DNA of 64,000 nucleotides, taken from positions 372,001 through 436,000 of the forward strand of contig NZ_JAMZDX010000004.1 in assembly GCF_024172095.1 (NCBI RefSeq). Direction: 5' to 3'. Numbering within the stretch: position 1 is the stretch's first letter; every line of letters starts with the position of its first letter. A model generated the notes under the pieces. That model saw only the letters and a list, made by a program, of their open reading frames with translations. It ran no database searches and was not told where the DNA came from. A program made the translations under genes and the position numbers. Below, piece by piece: positions 43,928-51,670 of this stretch. This DNA is from Kitasatospora cinereorecta (GTDB lineage: Bacteria > Actinomycetota > Actinomycetes > Streptomycetales > Streptomycetaceae).

Positions 43928-44461
43928 TCAGCCGAGCTCGGCCAGCAGGGCCGGGTTGACGACGGCGACCACGGCACGGACGTCCGCCGCGGCGACCGCC
44001 GGCCAGAGCACCGCGCGGGCCGCCCGGTACCGCTCGGCGAGCCGGAGCCGGTCGGCCTCGGGCAGCAGGGCGGCCCGGTCGGGCCGGGAGTTGTGGGCGT
44101 TGTCGGCGATCTTGAGGAGGGTGGCGGAGTGGTCGGTGACGACCTGGCGCAGCATCTCCTCGTACCCGGTGCCCGGCACCCGGGTCACCCGCCGCACGGT
44201 CGCCACCACGGCGGCGGGCACCCCGGCCCGCAACAGGTCGTCGGCGGTGAGCGGGGTGTCCTCCAGGACGTCGTGGAGCAGCCCGGCCATCTGCAGTCCG
44301 GCACCGAACGGCGCCAGCCCGGCGGCCACCGCGCGGACGTGCTCGACGTACGGGACGCCGATCCGGTCGGTCTGGCCGGCGTGCGCCGCGGCGGCGAGGG
44401 CGTCGACCTCGTCGAGGGTCAGCGCGCCGACGACAGGGGACTCAGAGGCGGGCTCGGGCAT
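43928..44461 (-). CDS. HD-domain hydrolase, possibly a small (p)ppGpp hydrolase
   Basis: A 177-residue protein with AAAAHAGQTDRIGVPYVEHVRAVAAGLA, the HD motif AGLLHDVLEDT, and LLKIADNAHNSRPDRA. This order (H...HD...D..HN) is that of SpoT/Mesh1-type phosphohydrolases, though these need extra residues for ppGpp that I cannot confirm. No synthetase domain is present. The gene is divergent from the uridine kinase-like gene. Confidence 0.75.
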   Translation of the reverse strand: MPEPASESPVVGALTLDEVDALAAAAHAGQTDRIGVPYVEHVRAVAAGLAPFGAGLQMAGLLHDVLEDTPLTADDLLRAGVPAAVVATVRRVTRVPGTGYEEMLRQVVTDHSATLLKIADNAHNSRPDRAALLPEADRLRLAERYRAARAVLWPAVAAADVRAVVAVVNPALLAELG

Positions 44462-44572
44462 CGGTGCGGTTCCTCGGCAATCGTGGTGCGATCCGGTCGG
44501 TGCGATCCGGCCGGTGCGGTCCGGTCAGTTTCCGGGCAATATAGTCGACTTGGCGACAAGGAGTGGCTCAGC

Positions 44573-45208
44573 GTGCAGGTGACCCCGATCTCTCCGGACC
44601 GGTTGGCCGAACTGGTCGCCGACCGGATCGACACCCTCCCCGCCGAGGGCGACCGGCGGCTGCGGGTGGCGTTCGACGGCGCCCCGGCCGCCCGGCCCGG
44701 CGAGCTGGCGGACGCGGTGGAGGAGCGGCTGCGGCTGCGCGGGCGACCGGTGCTGCGGGTGTCCGCCGCCGACTTCCTGCGGCCCGCGTCGGTGCGGCTG
44801 GAGTACGGCCGGCACGACGCCGACGCCTTCCACGACCTCTGGCTCGACGAGGGCGCGCTGCTGCGCGAGGTGCTCGACCCGCTGGAGCCGGGCAGCAGCG
44901 GACGGGTCCTGCCGACCTTCTGGGACCCGGCGACCGACCGGGCGACCCGGGCCAGGTACGTGGAGCTGCCGCCGCGCGGGGTGCTGCTGCTGGACGGTCC
45001 GCTGCTGCTGGGCCGCTGGCTGCCGCTGGAGCTGACGGTCCATCTGGCGCTCTCCCCCGCCGCACTGGCCCGCCGCACCCCCGAGGAGGAGCGGTGGACG
45101 CTGCCCGCCTTCGCCCGGTACGAGACGGAGACCGCGCCGGGCGAACTCGCCGACCTCACCGTCCGCAGCGACGACCTGCGCCACCCCGCCCTGGTCGAGC
45201 ACTCCTGA
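44573..45208 (+). CDS. Uridine kinase-like protein lacking a canonical P-loop
   Basis: A 211-residue protein of the type usually annotated uridine kinase in Streptomyces. VAFDGAPAARPGELADAVEERLRLRGRPVLRVSAADFLRP aligns with the kinase N-terminus, but the segment GAPAARPGEL stands where GxxGxGK[ST] is expected, so the usual phosphate-binding lysine is missing. The later VLLLDGPLLLG strand and LSPAALARRTPEE are kept. It may bind a nucleoside without normal catalysis or use another ATP site. AAGGAG precedes GTG 44573; TATAGT (44541-44546) may be its -10. Confidence 0.7.
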   Translation: MQVTPISPDRLAELVADRIDTLPAEGDRRLRVAFDGAPAARPGELADAVEERLRLRGRPVLRVSAADFLRPASVRLEYGRHDADAFHDLWLDEGALLREVLDPLEPGSSGRVLPTFWDPATDRATRARYVELPPRGVLLLDGPLLLGRWLPLELTVHLALSPAALARRTPEEERWTLPAFARYETETAPGELADLTVRSDDLRHPALVEHS

Positions 45209-45218
45209 ACCCGGGCCG

Positions 45219-46007
45219 TCACGGCGGGGTCGGGCCGCGCTGGCAGGACGGGCACCAGTAGGCGGGCCGGTCCTCGGCGTGCGCGGTGGTCCGGATCGGC
45301 GTGCCGCAGCGGTCACAGGTACGGCGGGACCGCCCGTACACCCAGTTCTGCCGCCCGGGGCGGGTGTCGCCGGTGGTGACGTGCCCGTTGCGCAGCTTGT
45401 TGGCGTCGAGGATCTGCCGGGCACGCGCCAGCAGCCGGTCGAGGACGGCGACCTCGCCGACCGGCGTCCACGGGGTGATGCCGGCCAGGAAGCACAGCTC
45501 GTTGGCGTACACGTTGCCGATGCCGGCCAGATTGCGCTGGTCGAGCAGCGCCTCCCCGATCGGACGCTCCGGAGCGGCCAGCAGTCGCCGCCGGGCCTCG
45601 TCGGCGTCCCAGTCGGCGCCGAGCAGGTCCGGGCCGAGGTGGCCGACCGCGCGCTCCTCCTCCGCGGTGCGCAGCAACTCGACCACCGGCAGCCGGTAGC
45701 CGACCGCGGTGCTGCGCTCGTTGCCGAGCACCGCCCTGATCTGGAACGCCGGACCGCCCGTCCACCGCTGCCCGGTCGGGAAGACCTGCCAGCGGCCGTC
45801 CATCCGCAGGTGGGTGTGGAGGGTGACCCCGCCCTCGAACCGGGTCAGCAGGTGCTTGCCGCGCGGCACCGTCTCCAGCACCAGCCGGCCGCGCAGGTCG
45901 GCCGTGGCATGCGCGGGCACCCGCAGGTCGGCGGCGGTCAGCACCTGTCCCGACAGGGCCTGGTGCAGTTGCGCGGCGGCGCGGTAGACGCTGTCTCCTT
46001 CGGGCAC
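45219..46007 (-). CDS. nei: Fpg/Nei-family DNA glycosylase/AP lyase
   Basis: A 262-residue base-excision repair enzyme. It must begin (M)PEGDSVYRAA, since Pro2 and Glu3 are the catalytic residues; GTG 46007 gives this N-terminus, and the ATG at 46022 would bury it. LLDQRNLAGIGNVYANELCFLAGI is the H2TH DNA-binding region, and the C-terminal zinc finger (TCDRCGTPI...YWCPSCQRG) has four Cys. This C-terminal finger with PEGD start is typical of actinobacterial Nei2-type endonuclease VIII. CATGAT ends 6 bases before GTG, so it may be leaderless. Confidence 0.9.
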   Translation of the reverse strand: MPEGDSVYRAAAQLHQALSGQVLTAADLRVPAHATADLRGRLVLETVPRGKHLLTRFEGGVTLHTHLRMDGRWQVFPTGQRWTGGPAFQIRAVLGNERSTAVGYRLPVVELLRTAEEERAVGHLGPDLLGADWDADEARRRLLAAPERPIGEALLDQRNLAGIGNVYANELCFLAGITPWTPVGEVAVLDRLLARARQILDANKLRNGHVTTGDTRPGRQNWVYGRSRRTCDRCGTPIRTTAHAEDRPAYWCPSCQRGPTPP

Positions 46008-46013
46008 TCCCCC

Positions 46014-46019
46014 ATCATG
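46014..46019 (-). promoter_or_regulatory. -10 element CATGAT of a leaderless glycosylase gene
   Basis: On the minus strand CATGAT is followed by 6 bases and GTG 46007, with no ribosome-binding site. Confidence 0.4.
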
Positions 46020-46094
46020 CAACGCCGGGTGCCCACGGCGGCATGCCGGCGGCTCCCCACCCGAAAACCGGACGACCGATCCGCCATGATCGTC

Positions 46095-46100
46095 TAGGGT
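46095..46100 (+). promoter_or_regulatory. -10 element TAGGGT of a leaderless hydrolase gene
   Basis: TAGGGT ends 7 bases before ATG 46108. Confidence 0.5.
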
Positions 46101-46107
46101 CGGCCGG

Positions 46108-46875
46108 ATGACGCTCTCTCATGACGTGGCCGGTGACGGCCCTGCCGTGGTCCTGCTCCACTCCGCCGTCTGCGACCGGCGGATGTGGGAGCCCCAATGG
46201 TCGGCGCTGCTGGCGGCCGGCTACCGGGTGGTCCGCTGCGACTTCCGCGGCTTCGGCGGGACCCCCGTCCCCGACGGCCCGTACAGCCCGCACGGGGACG
46301 TCGCCGCGCTGCTCGACACCCTGGGCATCGAGCGCGCCGCGCTGATCGGCGCCTCGTACGGCGGCCGGATCGCCCTGCGACTCGCCGCACTGCACCCGGA
46401 CCGGGTGAGCGCGCTGGCGCTGCTGTGCGCCGGCCGGGACGGCCATCAGCCGACCGCCGAACTGGAGGCCCTCGACGAGCGGGAGAACGCCCTGGTCGAG
46501 GCGGGCGACATCGCGGCCGCCGTCGAGCTGAACGTCGACACCTGGCTCGGCCCCGAGGCCGACGAGGACGCCCGGGCCCTGGTGCGCACCATGCAGCGCC
46601 ACGCCTTCGACGTGCAGCTGGCCGCCGAGCAGGAGTTCGCCTCCGACCGCCCGGAAGTCGACCCGACCGCCGTCCGGGCCCGCTGCCTCGCCGTCGCCAG
46701 CGCCCACGACTTCGCCGACTTCCGCACCATCGCCGCCGAGCTCGCCGACCTCGTCCCCGACGCCCGCCACCTCGAACTCCCCTGGGCCGGCCACCTGCCC
46801 AGCCTGGAGCGCCCCGCCGAGATCACCGACCTCCTGCTCGCCTTCCTCGACGAGACGGTGCCCACCGCGAAGTGA
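46108..46875 (+). CDS. Alpha/beta-fold hydrolase
   Basis: A 255-residue serine hydrolase. The oxyanion region (VVLLHSAVCDRRMWEPQW), nucleophile elbow LIGASYGGRIALRLA and the final WAGHLPSLERP with the catalytic His are clear; AVASAHDF supplies a likely acidic residue. The layout matches 3-oxoadipate enol-lactonase and related esterases; the substrate is open. It is leaderless and ends just before the folD leader. Confidence 0.85.
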   Translation: MTLSHDVAGDGPAVVLLHSAVCDRRMWEPQWSALLAAGYRVVRCDFRGFGGTPVPDGPYSPHGDVAALLDTLGIERAALIGASYGGRIALRLAALHPDRVSALALLCAGRDGHQPTAELEALDERENALVEAGDIAAAVELNVDTWLGPEADEDARALVRTMQRHAFDVQLAAEQEFASDRPEVDPTAVRARCLAVASAHDFADFRTIAAELADLVPDARHLELPWAGHLPSLERPAEITDLLLAFLDETVPTAK

Positions 46876-46883
46876 CCGGCCGG

Positions 46884-46889
46884 TAGGGT
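46884..46889 (+). promoter_or_regulatory. -10 element TAGGGT of the folD transcript
   Basis: TAGGGT lies about 7 bases before the first bases of the ZTP riboswitch, so the RNA would begin with the aptamer. Confidence 0.5.
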
Positions 46890-46893
46890 TGGG

Positions 46894-46975
46894 GCGGGTC
46901 GTGACTGGCGCTGAGGTGGGCCACCACCGGGAAGCGGCCTGGCGGACCACGCCGTTGCCGCGCGCCTGGGCGATC
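46894..46975 (+). ncRNA. ZTP riboswitch (pfl motif) in the folD leader
   Basis: The leader carries the two conserved halves of the pfl aptamer: GGGTCGTGACTGGCG at the 5' side and CCGCGCGCCTGGGC at the 3' side, with a GGTGGGCCACCACCGGG stem between. It ends about 25 bases before the folD ATG. This class senses ZTP/ZMP, signals of folate shortage, and turns on one-carbon and purine genes, which fits FolD. Confidence 0.9.
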
Positions 46976-46999
46976 CACCGCGACGTCCGGGAGACGCCG

Positions 47000-47866
47000 A
47001 TGCCCCAGCCCACCGCCCGCCTGATGGACGGCACCGCCCTCGCCCGCCGGACGATCTCGGCCGCCGCCGACCGGGCCGCCGAGATCACCCGTCGCACCGG
47101 CACCGCCCCCTGCCTGGCCACCGTCCTGGTCGGCGAGGACCCGGCGTCCGTCACCTACGTGCGGATGAAGCGCAACCGCTGCGAGCAGGCAGGCATCCGC
47201 TCGCTGCACGTGGCGCTCCCCGCCACCGCCTCCACCGCCGAACTCGTCGACACCATCGGCGCGCTCTCCGCGGACCCGGCGGTCCACGGGATCCTGCTGC
47301 AGCACCCGGTCGGCCCGCACATCGACGAACGGGCCGCCTTCGAGGCCATCGCGCCGGAGAAGGACGTCGACGGCGTCACCATGCACTCCTTCGCCGCCAT
47401 GGGCTTCGGCCTGCCCGGCTTCGTCTCCTGCACGCCCGGCGGCATCCTGCGCCTGCTCGACGCGTACGGCGTGGAACTGGCCGGCCGCCACGCCGTGGTG
47501 GTGGGCCGCAGCCCCATCCTCGGCAAGCCGACCGGCCTGCTGCTGCTCGGCCGCGACGCCACCGTCACCTACTGCCACTCCCGCACCGGCGACCTGCCCG
47601 CGCACCTCGCCCGGGCCGACGTGCTGGTCGCCGCCGTCGGCCGGCCGCGACTGATCCTCGGCGAGCACCTCAAGCCGGGCGCGGTCGTGGTCGACGCCGG
47701 CTACAACCCCGGCAACGTCGGCGACGTCGACTTCGACAGCGCCGCCGCCCGCGCCTCGCTGATCACCCCGGTGCCGGGCGGCGTCGGGCCGATGACCATC
47801 GCGGTCCTGCTGGAGCAGACCGTCCACGCCGCCGGCCGGCAGCTCGGCGTGCCCGCGACGGCCTGA
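47000..47866 (+). CDS. folD: Methylene-tetrahydrofolate dehydrogenase/cyclohydrolase
   Basis: A 288-residue bifunctional enzyme making 10-formyl-THF from methylene-THF. Motifs: YVRMKRNRCEQAGI with the catalytic Lys region, LLQHPVGPH, EKDVDG, CTPGGIL, VVVGRSPILGKP and the C-terminal TPVPGGVGPMTIA. Note LLQHPVGPH replaces the common VQLPLP; several actinobacterial paralogues show this. GGGAG stands 6 bases before ATG 47000. The ZTP switch just upstream should raise its expression when folate is low. Confidence 0.95.
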   Translation: MPQPTARLMDGTALARRTISAAADRAAEITRRTGTAPCLATVLVGEDPASVTYVRMKRNRCEQAGIRSLHVALPATASTAELVDTIGALSADPAVHGILLQHPVGPHIDERAAFEAIAPEKDVDGVTMHSFAAMGFGLPGFVSCTPGGILRLLDAYGVELAGRHAVVVGRSPILGKPTGLLLLGRDATVTYCHSRTGDLPAHLARADVLVAAVGRPRLILGEHLKPGAVVVDAGYNPGNVGDVDFDSAAARASLITPVPGGVGPMTIAVLLEQTVHAAGRQLGVPATA

Positions 47867-47881
47867 CGCCCGATCCGGGCG
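47867..47881. terminator. Small hairpin between convergent folD and DUF6193-like genes
   Basis: CGCCCG and CGGGCG pair around ATC immediately after the folD stop. Short, but in the right place. Confidence 0.4.
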
Positions 47882-47891
47882 GCCGCACGGC

Positions 47892-48593
47892 TCAGCGCGC
47901 CGGACCGACCTCGTCCGGGAGATGGGCCACCACGACCGCCACCGACTCCTCGGCGGTCGCGGCCGTGGTGACGTGCTTCCCGCCTGCCCGGACGACGAAG
48001 CCGTCGGGCCGCGGATCGACCGAGTACCCGACCCTCTCGTAGGGCCACTCGACGGTCGCCGAGAACCAGAGCATGAAGTGGCTGGTGACCGGCATCAGCC
48101 GGCGCAGCCTCGGCTGCGCGTGGGCCGCCTCCAACAGCGCCCGCACGTAAGGGCGGTCGTTCCGCGCGGGCAGCCCGGCCAGGTCGATCTTCGCCCGCCA
48201 CGCCACCTCGACCCGGTCGAACGGCTCCCGCTCGTGGTCCAGCGCCCACGCGTTGAAACCGACGAACGGGGCCGCCGCCCGCGTCCCTTCCAGGTCGGCG
48301 CCACCCGTCCACGCGGCCACCGCCCGGGCCGCCTCCCCGAGCTCACCGGTCACGCCGTACGCCAGCCAGGCCCCCTGCTTCCGGCAGCGCACCCGGTAGC
48401 GGAGGTCGCTCCGGTACTGGACCACGACCACCAACCGGTCGTCCATCACACCGAACTCGACCCGCCCCTCCCGGACCTCCGCCGGTTCGGGCAGCTCCAG
48501 CCCGAGCTCGGCGGCCGCCCGGGCCAACGCCACGGCAAGGGCGTCCTCGCCGCCCGGTTCGATCGGGTCGGGCTCGACTGCTGCAGAGATCAT
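47892..48593 (-). CDS. DUF6193-like hypothetical protein
   Basis: A 233-residue soluble protein. The C-terminal half (ALLEAAHAQPRLRRLMPVTSHFMLWFSATVEWPYERVGYSVDPRPDGFVVRAGG) matches the DUF6193 family as I remember it, sometimes described as natural-product-associated; the role is unknown. The N-terminal half has a beta-rich segment (RVEFGVMDDRLVVVVQYRSDLRYRV). No biosynthetic genes are nearby. Confidence 0.6.
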   Translation of the reverse strand: MISAAVEPDPIEPGGEDALAVALARAAAELGLELPEPAEVREGRVEFGVMDDRLVVVVQYRSDLRYRVRCRKQGAWLAYGVTGELGEAARAVAAWTGGADLEGTRAAAPFVGFNAWALDHEREPFDRVEVAWRAKIDLAGLPARNDRPYVRALLEAAHAQPRLRRLMPVTSHFMLWFSATVEWPYERVGYSVDPRPDGFVVRAGGKHVTTAATAEESVAVVVAHLPDEVGPAR

Positions 48594-48729
48594 GCGCGCC
48601 AGTGTGCCCGGAAATCCGTTCGTACGTTCACCGATCCGAGTTCGCGGGCTTCACACAGGCTCCACCGCCCGGCTGGCCGCCGAGGAAAATCCCGCGCGGT
48701 GTCCCGCCCGACCGGGCACCATCAGTGGC

Positions 48730-49046
48730 ATGACCGAGCGACACGAACCCGAGTGGGTGACCCTGTTCTCCTTCCCCAACGTCGCCGGCGCGCCGCGCCC
48801 CGGCCGTCTGATCACCCTTTGACTGCGTGACCGGGGATCGACTGGTTCCCGTTCTCGGGCGAGGACATCCGCATCGACCTGATGTGCGGCATCGGATCTG
48901 ACGGGCACTGGCACGGCACCGTCGCGGTCAACATCGCCGCGCCCGCCCTCCGCGCGCTCGGCCTCCATCCCGACCAGCCGACCTCCGCGCCCGCGGACCC
49001 GCCGCCGCCCGCCTGGTGGGGGCCGTGGCTGCGCGGACGGGCGTGA
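48730..49046 (+). pseudogene. Frameshifted small gene remnant
   Basis: ATG 48730 opens MTERHEPEWVTLFSFPNVAG...LITL and stops at 48822. From 48831 another frame continues with protein-like sequence (GIDWFPFSGEDIRIDLMCGI, then HWHGTVAVNIAAPALRALGL, PPAWWGPWLRGRA) to a stop at 49046, with no start codon at its head. The two parts read like one protein of about 105 residues broken by a small indel or deletion near 48820-48830. Codon bias is normal on both sides. Sequencing error is possible. Confidence 0.5.
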
Positions 49047-49102
49047 GTCGGATGCCCGGGCTCGCCGGGTGGCGCGTACGGGACGGCGTCGGGCCCGGCC
49101 CC

Positions 49103-49108
49103 TATCCT
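49103..49108 (+). promoter_or_regulatory. -10 element TATCCT of a leaderless VOC gene
   Basis: TATCCT ends 7 bases before ATG 49116. Confidence 0.5.
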
Positions 49109-49115
49109 CGGGGCC

Positions 49116-49556
49116 ATGGCCATTCAGCGCATGGACAACGTCGGCATCGTCGTCGACGACCTCGACGCCGCCGTCGCCTTCTTCACCGAACTCGGCATGG
49201 AGCTGGAAGGCCGGATGCCGATCGAAGGACGCTGGGCGGAGACCGTCGTCGGGCTCGACGACATGCGCAGCGAGATCGCGATGATGCGGATCCCGAACGC
49301 CCCGGGCCGGCTCGAACTGGCGAAGTACCACACGCCGAAGGCGATCACCCCCGAACCGGAGATCACCCCGGCGAACACGCTGGGCCTGCACCGCGTCATG
49401 TTCGCCGTCGACGACATCGAGGACACCCTCGCCCGCCTCCGCCCGCACGGCGCCGAACTCGTCGGCGAAGTGACCCGCTTCGAGGACAGCTACCTGCTCT
49501 GCTATCTCCGCGGGCCGAGCGGCATCATCCTCGCGCTGGCCGAGCAGCTGAGCTGA
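49116..49556 (+). CDS. VOC-superfamily (glyoxalase/bleomycin-resistance-type) protein
   Basis: A 146-residue protein with two beta-alpha-beta-beta-beta modules: MDNVGIVVDDLDAAVAFFTELGMELEG and LHRVMFAVDDIEDTLARLRPHGAELVGE. Both end in the Glu/His metal-type positions of the family (RLELAKYHTP and CYLRGPSGIILALAEQL). It could be a lyase, dioxygenase or antibiotic-binding protein; the substrate is unknown. Leaderless. Confidence 0.85.
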   Translation: MAIQRMDNVGIVVDDLDAAVAFFTELGMELEGRMPIEGRWAETVVGLDDMRSEIAMMRIPNAPGRLELAKYHTPKAITPEPEITPANTLGLHRVMFAVDDIEDTLARLRPHGAELVGEVTRFEDSYLLCYLRGPSGIILALAEQLS

Positions 49557-49709
49557 GAGCACTCGCGCAGGGGTCGAACCGGACGCCGACGCCGGCGGCG
49601 GTTCGTCGTCGCACGGCCCGAAGGTGATCGGGCCCACCGCGGTTCGGCCGTGCGTCCACGAAAGCGTGATGCTCCGGCGCGCCGGGCGTTCCGCCAGTCG
49701 GCCGATCCC

Positions 49710-49715
49710 TACGAT
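49710..49715 (+). promoter_or_regulatory. -10 element TACGAT upstream of the peptidase/ATP-grasp cassette
   Basis: TACGAT lies 5 bases before GTG 49721, but a strong SD further downstream favours ATG 49769, giving a leader of about 47 bases. Confidence 0.4.
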
Positions 49716-49768
49716 CCGTAGTGGATGCGTCACGATACGCCGCCCCCATCCGTTCCGAGGGAGCCGCC

Positions 49769-51670
49769 ATGCCCGAACTCGTCCCGCCGCGCCACGGTGC
49801 GCGTGCCGTCTGGTCCGACTTCTGCGCCGTCGCCCCCAGTCCCGAACTCCGCCAGCGTCTGCAGGACCAGCTCACCAGGGCCCGTTCGGGCGCGGACGAG
49901 CTGGCCGGGCAGCTGGCGGTCTCCCGCGCGCCGCGCCACCTGGGGTTCGACGACGGCACGATCTTCCCGCCCGCCGAGTTCCCGCTGGGCACGCCGTACA
50001 CCACGATCCAGGCGGCGGCGGCCGACCGGGCGCCGCTGCGCGGCCCGGTGCGGGTGATCGTGGTGCTGGCGGACTTCTCCGACCGGGAGATGACCGCGAC
50101 GGCCCAGCACTTCGAGGACCTCTTCTTCTCGCTCGGGGTGCTGCCGAACGGCAGTGTCCGCGAGTACTACCGCGAGGTGACGCACGGCCTGGTCGACATC
50201 GTCGGCGAGGTGGTCGGTCCGCTGCGGCTGCCGCAGACGCTGGACTGGTACGCCAACGGCAACTTCGGCATCGGCCGGCCGAGCGGGGAGGCCAGGGCCA
50301 ACATCATGGCGCGGGACGCCGCGCAGGCGGCCGACCCGGCGGTGGACTTCGGCCCGTACGACAACGACGCCAACGGGTACGTGGACGCGTTCATCGTGGT
50401 GCACGCCGGGTCGGGCGGCGAGGCGACCGGCAACTCGGGCGACATCTGGTCGCACAAGTGGACGCTGCCGGGCGAGCTGAACGCCGACGGCACCAAGATC
50501 TTCGCCTATCTGACCATTCCCGAGGACGCCAGGATCGGGGTCTGCGCCCACGAGTTGGGCCACCTGCTGTTCGGCTTCCCGGACCTGTACGACACCGACG
50601 GCACCTCGGAGGGGGTCGGCAACTGGTGCCTGATGGGCGCCGGTTCGTGGGGCGGCGGCGGTGACGTGCCGGTCCACCCGTCCGCCTGGTGCAAGGTGAA
50701 CCAGGGGTGGGCGGCGTCGACCGTGGTCACCTCCGGCGGCACGCTGTCGTTCGAGGACGTGAAGTCCAGCCACACCGTGCACCGGCTGTGGAAGGACGGC
50801 GGCGGGGGCAGCGAGTACTTCCTGGTGGAGAACCGGCAGTTGACCGGTTACGACCGCTCGCTGCCGGGCCCGGGCCTGCTGGTGTGGCACATCGACGAGG
50901 CCAAGCCGGGCAACACCGACGAGAACCACTACAAGGTCGGGCTGCTGCAGGCCGACAACAAGCGCGACCTGGAGACCGCCCACAACCGCGGCGACGCCGG
51001 CGACCCGTTCCCCGGCAGCGCGGCCAACACCGCGCTCAGCGGCTCCACTTCGCCGAGCACGCAGTCGTACGCGGGCGCGGACACCTGCGTCACGCTGTCG
51101 GCCATCTCGGCGGCCGCGCTGACCATGACCGCCAGCGTCTCGGTCTCCTGCGGCAAGCCGCTGGCGAAGGAGTTGAAGGACGGCGGCAAGGAGCGCAAGG
51201 ACGCGGGCAAGGAGACCAAGGAGCCGCTGAAGGAGCGGAAGGACGCCCGCAAGGAGACGAAGGAGCCGTTCAAGGAGCGCAAGGACGTCCGGAAGGAGTT
51301 CAAGGAGCCCTTCAAGGAGCGCAAGGACCTCAAGGACCGGATCGAGGTGAAGCAGTTCGACCTGCCGGTCCGCCCGCCGGAGGGCGGCACGGCCGACGAT
51401 TCGGTGGCCGCGGTGCTGGCCGATCTGCAGGCCCGGCTGGAGGCGGTCGAGGAGGTCCTGGCGGGCGAGTACGGGCCGGAGGGCGGCCGCGAGGGCGGGT
51501 ACGGGGACGTGGGCGGCGAGCCGGCGGGCGAGCCGTTCATCGGCTCGGCGCTGCGGCCCGACCTGCCCGGCGGTCCGGTGTTCGACGCGGGTTCGGAGGC
51601 GCTGCGGCAGGCCATGGGCGACGCCGACCCGCAGGCCAAGCGGGCCTTCGACACCCTGCCCTCGCAGTGA
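49769..51670 (+). CDS. M6-family (immune inhibitor A-like) metallopeptidase with 14-residue Lys/Glu repeat
   Basis: A 633-residue zinc protease. The zinc motif HELGH is at 261-265, with GFPDLYDTDG and NWCLMGAGSWGG after it, as in the M6 family. No signal peptide is visible, which is odd for a family that is mostly secreted. Residues 474-523 form three exact 14-residue units beginning KERKD (KERKDAGKETKEPL type) plus a partial fourth. The last 100 residues are acidic with a coiled-coil-like stretch. GAGGGAG precedes ATG 49769. The stop overlaps the next start (GTGA), joining it to the ATP-grasp genes. Confidence 0.88.
   Translation: MPELVPPRHGARAVWSDFCAVAPSPELRQRLQDQLTRARSGADELAGQLAVSRAPRHLGFDDGTIFPPAEFPLGTPYTTIQAAAADRAPLRGPVRVIVVLADFSDREMTATAQHFEDLFFSLGVLPNGSVREYYREVTHGLVDIVGEVVGPLRLPQTLDWYANGNFGIGRPSGEARANIMARDAAQAADPAVDFGPYDNDANGYVDAFIVVHAGSGGEATGNSGDIWSHKWTLPGELNADGTKIFAYLTIPEDARIGVCAHELGHLLFGFPDLYDTDGTSEGVGNWCLMGAGSWGGGGDVPVHPSAWCKVNQGWAASTVVTSGGTLSFEDVKSSHTVHRLWKDGGGGSEYFLVENRQLTGYDRSLPGPGLLVWHIDEAKPGNTDENHYKVGLLQADNKRDLETAHNRGDAGDPFPGSAANTALSGSTSPSTQSYAGADTCVTLSAISAAALTMTASVSVSCGKPLAKELKDGGKERKDAGKETKEPLKERKDARKETKEPFKERKDVRKEFKEPFKERKDLKDRIEVKQFDLPVRPPEGGTADDSVAAVLADLQARLEAVEEVLAGEYGPEGGREGGYGDVGGEPAGEPFIGSALRPDLPGGPVFDAGSEALRQAMGDADPQAKRAFDTLPSQ
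51188..51337 (+). repeat. 42-bp coding tandem repeat (KERKD units)
   Basis: Units at 51188-51229, 51230-51271 and 51272-51313 each encode 14 residues; a fourth partial unit ends at 51337. The DNA has diverged more than the protein, so the repeat is kept by selection or is old. Confidence 0.8.
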
